A DNA stretch of 64,000 nt from Falsiroseomonas frigidaquae (GTDB lineage: Bacteria > Pseudomonadota > Alphaproteobacteria > Acetobacterales > Acetobacteraceae): NCBI RefSeq assembly GCF_012163145.1, contig NZ_JAAVTX010000003.1, positions 62,001 to 126,000 of the forward strand, written 5' to 3'. Numbering within the stretch: the stretch's first letter is position 1; each line of letters opens with the position of its first letter. The notes under the pieces were generated by a model that was given only the letters and a program-made list of their open reading frames with translations, was not told the origin of the DNA and did no database searches. Below are positions 60,893-64,000 of the stretch, piece after piece. Made by a program: the position numbers and the translations under genes.

Positions 60893-61888
60893 ATACGGCG
60901 TCCCCTGCGTATTCACATACAGGCTGTAGAGCGACCTGCTCGCCGGCATGAACAGCCGGTTCCGAAAACGCCCGCCGAAGGCGACATTGGCGCAGCGTTC
61001 CGGCAGACGGATATGCCCGATCGGCGTGCCGCCCTTGTCCAGCACCCGCACCCCATCCAGCTCCGGCGTGCCCATGCCCCAGCCGCACCACAGATTGCCG
61101 TCCACATCGACGCGGAAGCCATCCGGCGTCTCGCCATCCCGGCACTGGTAGAAGGTCCGGCTATTGGACAGGCGGCCGTCATCGCCGACATCGAAGGCGC
61201 GGATCACCCGCGGCGTCGCCGCCGCCTCCACCACATACAGGATGCGTTCATCCGGCGAGAAGGCCAGGCCATTGGGCCGGCCGACATCGCCGGTGGCGAC
61301 GCTGATGCGGCCATCGGGGGCCACGCGATAGACGTTGGTCGGCAGTTCCGGCTCCGCCCGCTCGCCCTCATAGAAGCCGAGGATGCCGAAGGGCGGGTCG
61401 GTGAACCAGATGCTGCCGTCCGACTTCACCACCACGTCGTTCGGGCTGTTCAGCCGCTTGCCGTCATAGCGATCGGCGATGACGGTGATGCGGCCATCGG
61501 GCTCCGTGCGCGTCACGCGGCGGGTCAGGTGCTCGCAGGTCAGCAGGCGGCCCTGGCGGTCGCGGGTATTGCCATTGCTGTTGTTCGAGGGCTCCCGCAG
61601 CACATCGACGCGGCCCGTCGTCTCATGCCAGCGCATCAGCTTGTTGGAGGGGATGTCGGACCAGACCAGGCAGCGCTGGTCGCCGAACCAGGCCGGGCCC
61701 TCGCTCCAGCGGAAGCCGGTGGCAAGCCGTTCCACCGCGGCGAGCACCAGGCGGTAGCGGTTGAAGGCGGGGTCGAGCACCTCGATGGCCGGATCGGGGT
61801 AGCGGCCGGGCGGCTCGCGTTGCGCGAGGGCGGGCGTGGCGAGCACGGCCCCGGCGGCGCCCAGCAGGGCGCGGCGGCTGGCATGCAT
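60887..61888 (-). CDS. SMP-30/gluconolactonase family protein
   Basis: The 333-residue protein begins with a twin-arginine-like signal (MHASRRALLGAAGAVLATPALA), so it is probably periplasmic, followed by a six-bladed propeller of the SMP-30/gluconolactonase family: SEGPAWFGDQRCLVWSD, NSNGNTRDRQGRLLTCEH, LNSPNDVVVKSDGSIWFTDPPFG, GRPNGLAFSPDE and DGFRVDVDGNLW. Metal ligands of the family (E in SEGP, N in SPND, D in DGFR) are kept. It hydrolyses sugar acid lactones. It lies 123 bp downstream of the PfkB kinase gene on the same strand. Confidence 0.9.
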   Translation of the reverse strand: MHASRRALLGAAGAVLATPALAQREPPGRYPDPAIEVLDPAFNRYRLVLAAVERLATGFRWSEGPAWFGDQRCLVWSDIPSNKLMRWHETTGRVDVLREPSNNSNGNTRDRQGRLLTCEHLTRRVTRTEPDGRITVIADRYDGKRLNSPNDVVVKSDGSIWFTDPPFGILGFYEGERAEPELPTNVYRVAPDGRISVATGDVGRPNGLAFSPDERILYVVEAAATPRVIRAFDVGDDGRLSNSRTFYQCRDGETPDGFRVDVDGNLWCGWGMGTPELDGVRVLDKGGTPIGHIRLPERCANVAFGGRFRNRLFMPASRSLYSLYVNTQGTPYG

Positions 61889-62011
61889 CTTCTCGAATTC
61901 CTTCCCTTGAACGCGGCCTCTGCGGGCCGGCGGGGAAGGCTGGCATGCGGCGGCGCGAGGCGGCCAGCCCGCCGCGGCGCCGCGGCCATGCACCGTGGCG
62001 TGAGGCTGGTG

Positions 62012-62917
62012 TCAGCCGCGCAACAATTCCTCCACCATCGCCCGCGTCGGCGTGGCGCCATCCCGCGCCCGCAACCCGCCGGCGGCGGAGGCGAAGCGCA
62101 TCGCCTCCGCCACGCCCTGGCGTTCCGCCATGGCCAGCGCATAGGCGCCGTGGAACACATCGCCGGCGCCGGTGGTATTGGTGGCCTGGACGCGGAAGGC
62201 GGGGGTGACGCGCGGCTCCGGGTCCGCCGCCGTCAGCCACAGCGTGCCCTTCTCGCCCCGTGTCACCGCGGCCGTCTGGCAGCCGGCGGCGATGGCCTTG
62301 CGCAGCCCCTCCACCGGGCGCGCGCCGGGCGCGTAATTGGCCAGGCCGGGCTGCGAGAAAATCGCGTGGTCGGCGCGCGGGATGAGGTCCACCAGCAGCC
62401 GCGTCTCGCTTTTCTCGCCGTCGATCACGGTCGGCACGCCGTGCAGGCGGGCGTGGTCCAGGGCGCGGGCGGCGCCCTCCGGCCAGCGCGGGTCGCACAG
62501 GAAGGCCTGCGCCGTTTCCAGCAGGTGCAGCGGCAGCCACTCCGGGTCCGTGCCGAGGTTGTCGCCGCGATAGGAATAAATACTACGCTCCCCGACCGGG
62601 TCCACCAGCACTGCGGAAACCGGCGTGCGCGCATGGGTCGCGACATGGCAGTGGGAGACATCGACCCCCTGGGCGGCCAGCGCCTCCAGCAGCGGCTTGC
62701 CGTTGAGGTCATCCCCCACCCGCCCCCAGAAGATGCAGCGCCCGCCCAGGCGCGCCACCCCCACCGAGGCATTGGCCGCCAGCCCACCCGCGCCCAGGCT
62801 GTAGCCGGTGGCGCGGTTCTTCGATGGCGGCTGCACGATATCCTGCACGAGGAAAGTGTGGTCCATGACGACACTGCCGAGGCAGACAACGATTGGTCGG
62901 AGATCAGGCTCGTTCAT
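62012..62917 (-). CDS. PfkB family sugar kinase, YihV (sulfofructose kinase)-like
   Basis: The 301-residue kinase has both PfkB signatures: GAGGLAANASVGVARLGG near the N-terminus and TTGAGDVFHGAYALAMA with the catalytic aspartate. Spelling across the protein (VCLGSVVMDHTFLV at the start, ADHAIFSQPGLA in the middle) is close to what I recall of E. coli YihV, which phosphorylates sulfofructose, although other sugar kinases are possible. Its start codon overlaps the start of the divergent pseudouridine synthase gene in a CATG. It is followed by the lactonase gene. Confidence 0.87.
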   Translation of the reverse strand: MNEPDLRPIVVCLGSVVMDHTFLVQDIVQPPSKNRATGYSLGAGGLAANASVGVARLGGRCIFWGRVGDDLNGKPLLEALAAQGVDVSHCHVATHARTPVSAVLVDPVGERSIYSYRGDNLGTDPEWLPLHLLETAQAFLCDPRWPEGAARALDHARLHGVPTVIDGEKSETRLLVDLIPRADHAIFSQPGLANYAPGARPVEGLRKAIAAGCQTAAVTRGEKGTLWLTAADPEPRVTPAFRVQATNTTGAGDVFHGAYALAMAERQGVAEAMRFASAAGGLRARDGATPTRAMVEELLRG

Positions 62918-63650
62918 GCCACCCAGGGTTCCACCAGCGGGCAGGTTTCGCCAAGCGAAGATTGCTGCACCGCCAAATCTTCCGCCGTGGTTGCAGGCGC
63001 GCATCCTGCATCTGGGGCCGGAGCTGCTGGTGCTGGACAAGCCCGCGGGGCTGCCCGTTTCCGCCCGGCAGGGGGAGACGCTGGAGACCTGGCTGCCGGC
63101 GCTCAGCCTCGGCAAGAAGCGGGTGCCGCAGCCGGCGCACCGGCTGGATACGGACACCGCCGGCTGCCTGGTGCTGGGCCGCACCGCGCCGATGCTGGCG
63201 CGGCTGAACGCCCTGTTCGCGGCGCGCCAGGTGGGCAAGGCCTATTGGGCGGTGGTGCGCGGCGGGCCGGCGGGCGAGTCGGGCGTGGTGGAGGCGCCGC
63301 TCGCCAAGACCAGCAGCGCGGCACGGGGCTGGCGGATGCAGGTGGATGCGAAGGGCGATCCGGCCCGCAGCCTCTGGCGGGTGCTGGGGCGCGGCGCCGG
63401 GCTCACCTGGCTGGAGCTGGTGCCGGAGACCGGGCGGACGCATCAGCTGCGGGTGCATTGCGCGCATCTCGGCTGCCCGATCCTGGGGGATGGGATGTAT
63501 GGCGCCGATGGGGAACGGGGCGAGGCTGGGGGGCTGCACCTGCTGGCGCGGTCCCTGACCCTGCCGCTGGACCCGGCGCAGCATTTCGAGGCCCCGGTGC
63601 CCGCGCATATGCAGGCCGCCATCAAGGCCTGCGGCACGGCGGTAGGCTGA
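62916..63650 (+). CDS. RluA-family pseudouridine synthase
   Basis: This 244-residue protein has the RluA catalytic segment with D78 (HRLDTDTAGCLVLGR) and the C-terminal GRTHQLRVHCAHLGCPILGD block. It lacks an S4 domain, as do the short RluA/TruC-like members that modify rRNA or tRNA uridines. The ATG at 62916 is used; a shorter start near 62980 is possible, since the first 25 residues are not typical. Its start overlaps that of the divergent PfkB kinase gene. Confidence 0.85.
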   Translation: MPPRVPPAGRFRQAKIAAPPNLPPWLQARILHLGPELLVLDKPAGLPVSARQGETLETWLPALSLGKKRVPQPAHRLDTDTAGCLVLGRTAPMLARLNALFAARQVGKAYWAVVRGGPAGESGVVEAPLAKTSSAARGWRMQVDAKGDPARSLWRVLGRGAGLTWLELVPETGRTHQLRVHCAHLGCPILGDGMYGADGERGEAGGLHLLARSLTLPLDPAQHFEAPVPAHMQAAIKACGTAVG

Positions 63651-63658
63651 GCGCCTGC

Positions 63659-63732
63659 CCCCACCCCGCCCCCCCCCCGCAAGCGGAGGAGGGAGATGCA
63701 CTTACCCTCCCCTGCAAGGCGGGAGGGTGGGG
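63659..63732. repeat. Inverted repeat and poly-C tract between rluA-type gene and pbpC
   Basis: CCCCCACCC at 63659-63667 is the inverse of GGGTGGGGG at 63724-63732, and a run of ten C lies at 63669-63678. The gap is between convergent genes and probably forms a terminator-like palindrome. Confidence 0.5.
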
Positions 63733-63745
63733 GCCAGCCGCCCCC

Positions 63746-64000
63746 CTACCGCACCCGCAGCTCCGCCCCCGCCGCCACGCCATCCGCATCCAGCACCGTC
63801 ACGCGGTAGAAGCCCGGCCCGGGCGGCACCCAGGCGGCCTCCCGCCGCGCCCGGTGGTGGTCCAGCGGCGCGCCATCCACCAGGAAGACCAGCGGCCGGC
63901 GCCCCCCGGCGGCGCGCAGCGTGACGGGACCACCCTCCGCCAGCACCGCCCCCGGCATGGGGAAGACCAGGCGCAGCCGGTCGGCGGCCTCGGCGAAGGG
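63746..64000 (-). CDS. pbpC: Penicillin-binding protein 1C, C-terminal fragment (partial)
   Basis: This is the 3' end of a gene that continues beyond the window; 84 residues are visible. They match the BiPBP_C domain at the end of PBP1C-type glycosyltransferases/transpeptidases: RLRLVFPMPGAVL, GGRRPLVFLVDGAPL, and PPGPGFYRVTVLDADG near the stop. PBP1C polymerises peptidoglycan and is often next to a large alpha-2-macroglobulin gene. The catalytic domains are outside the window, so the call rests on the tail alone. Confidence 0.75.
   Translation of the reverse strand, partial: PFAEAADRLRLVFPMPGAVLAEGGPVTLRAAGGRRPLVFLVDGAPLDHHRARREAAWVPPGPGFYRVTVLDADGVAAGAELRVR

Noticed and set aside
1-64000. 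CRISPR arrays, insertion sequences, prophage genes, tRNA and rRNA genes
   Set aside because: No regularly spaced repeats with unique spacers, no transposase or integrase motifs, and no tRNA or rRNA signatures were seen.

Overview
The window is a 64 kb stretch of very GC-rich (about 70%) chromosomal DNA with dense coding, frequent 1-8 nt gene overlaps and no rRNA, tRNA, insertion sequence, prophage or CRISPR array that I could find. Gene content and order (lysC-ubiG-DUF1178-grxC-comF, glyQ-glyS-ppdK, TPR protein-BamB-Der, DUF4115/RodZ-like upstream of ispG) point to an alphaproteobacterium. The composition and protein flavour fit Acetobacteraceae such as Roseomonas; this placement is an inference, since no rRNA is present.

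Layout. 0.2-10.4 kb: a small unknown gene, then a leftward housekeeping run (ispG, RodZ-like protein, nitronate monooxygenase family, lysC), divergent ubiG, a 373 bp noncoding gap carrying DnaA-box-like nonamers, and a leftward five-gene run (four-domain rhodanese, comF, grxC, DUF1178, sulfotransferase). 10.4-16.2 kb: rightward methyltransferase, map, radC, a secreted alpha/beta hydrolase and a trypsin-like protease. 16.2-25 kb: leftward O-antigen ligase and glycosyltransferase, a cluster of strong palindromes, then ppdK, glyS, a vapBC toxin-antitoxin pair and glyQ. 25-33.3 kb: SnoaL-like protein, hydrolase, tautomerase, an MHYT-GGDEF-EAL c-di-GMP protein, an orphan PAS histidine kinase, an S49 peptidase and a flavin monooxygenase/isochorismatase-family pair. 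33.3-40.8 kb: a possible clan CD (caspase-like) orphan, YgfZ, a GT9-GT4-AsnB glycan operon, a cupin and dihydroorotase. 40.9-54.5 kb: a Pro/Ala-rich protein with an FkbM-like tail, a lipoprotein, TPR-BamB-Der, oxaloacetate decarboxylase, a DegP-like protease facing a two-component system, a class IV aminotransferase, a split UxaA/SuyAB-type lyase and an HD-like protein. 54.6-64 kb: a universal stress protein, a structured 125 bp element, a leftward operon of FAD-linked 2-hydroxyacid dehydrogenase, MFS transporter, class D beta-lactamase and a 44-residue CXXCH peptide, then an HpaI-type aldolase, a low-GC acetyltransferase, an SMP-30 lactonase, a YihV-like PfkB kinase, an RluA-type pseudouridine synthase and the 3' end of pbpC.

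How the parts fit. Much of the window is core metabolism and envelope biogenesis: isoprenoids, Asp-family amino acids, ubiquinone, glycyl-tRNA, pyrimidines, ribosome assembly, outer-membrane assembly, LPS/O-antigen and periplasmic proteolysis. The less ordinary parts are the vapBC pair embedded in and translationally coupled to the glyQS operon, the hydroxyacid dehydrogenase/MFS/OXA/CXXCH operon with the adjoining structured element, the orphan caspase-like protein, the DnaA-box-like gap, and a loose set of genes (SuyAB-like lyase, HpaI aldolase, lactonase, YihV-like kinase) that could take part in sulfonate or acidic sugar catabolism.
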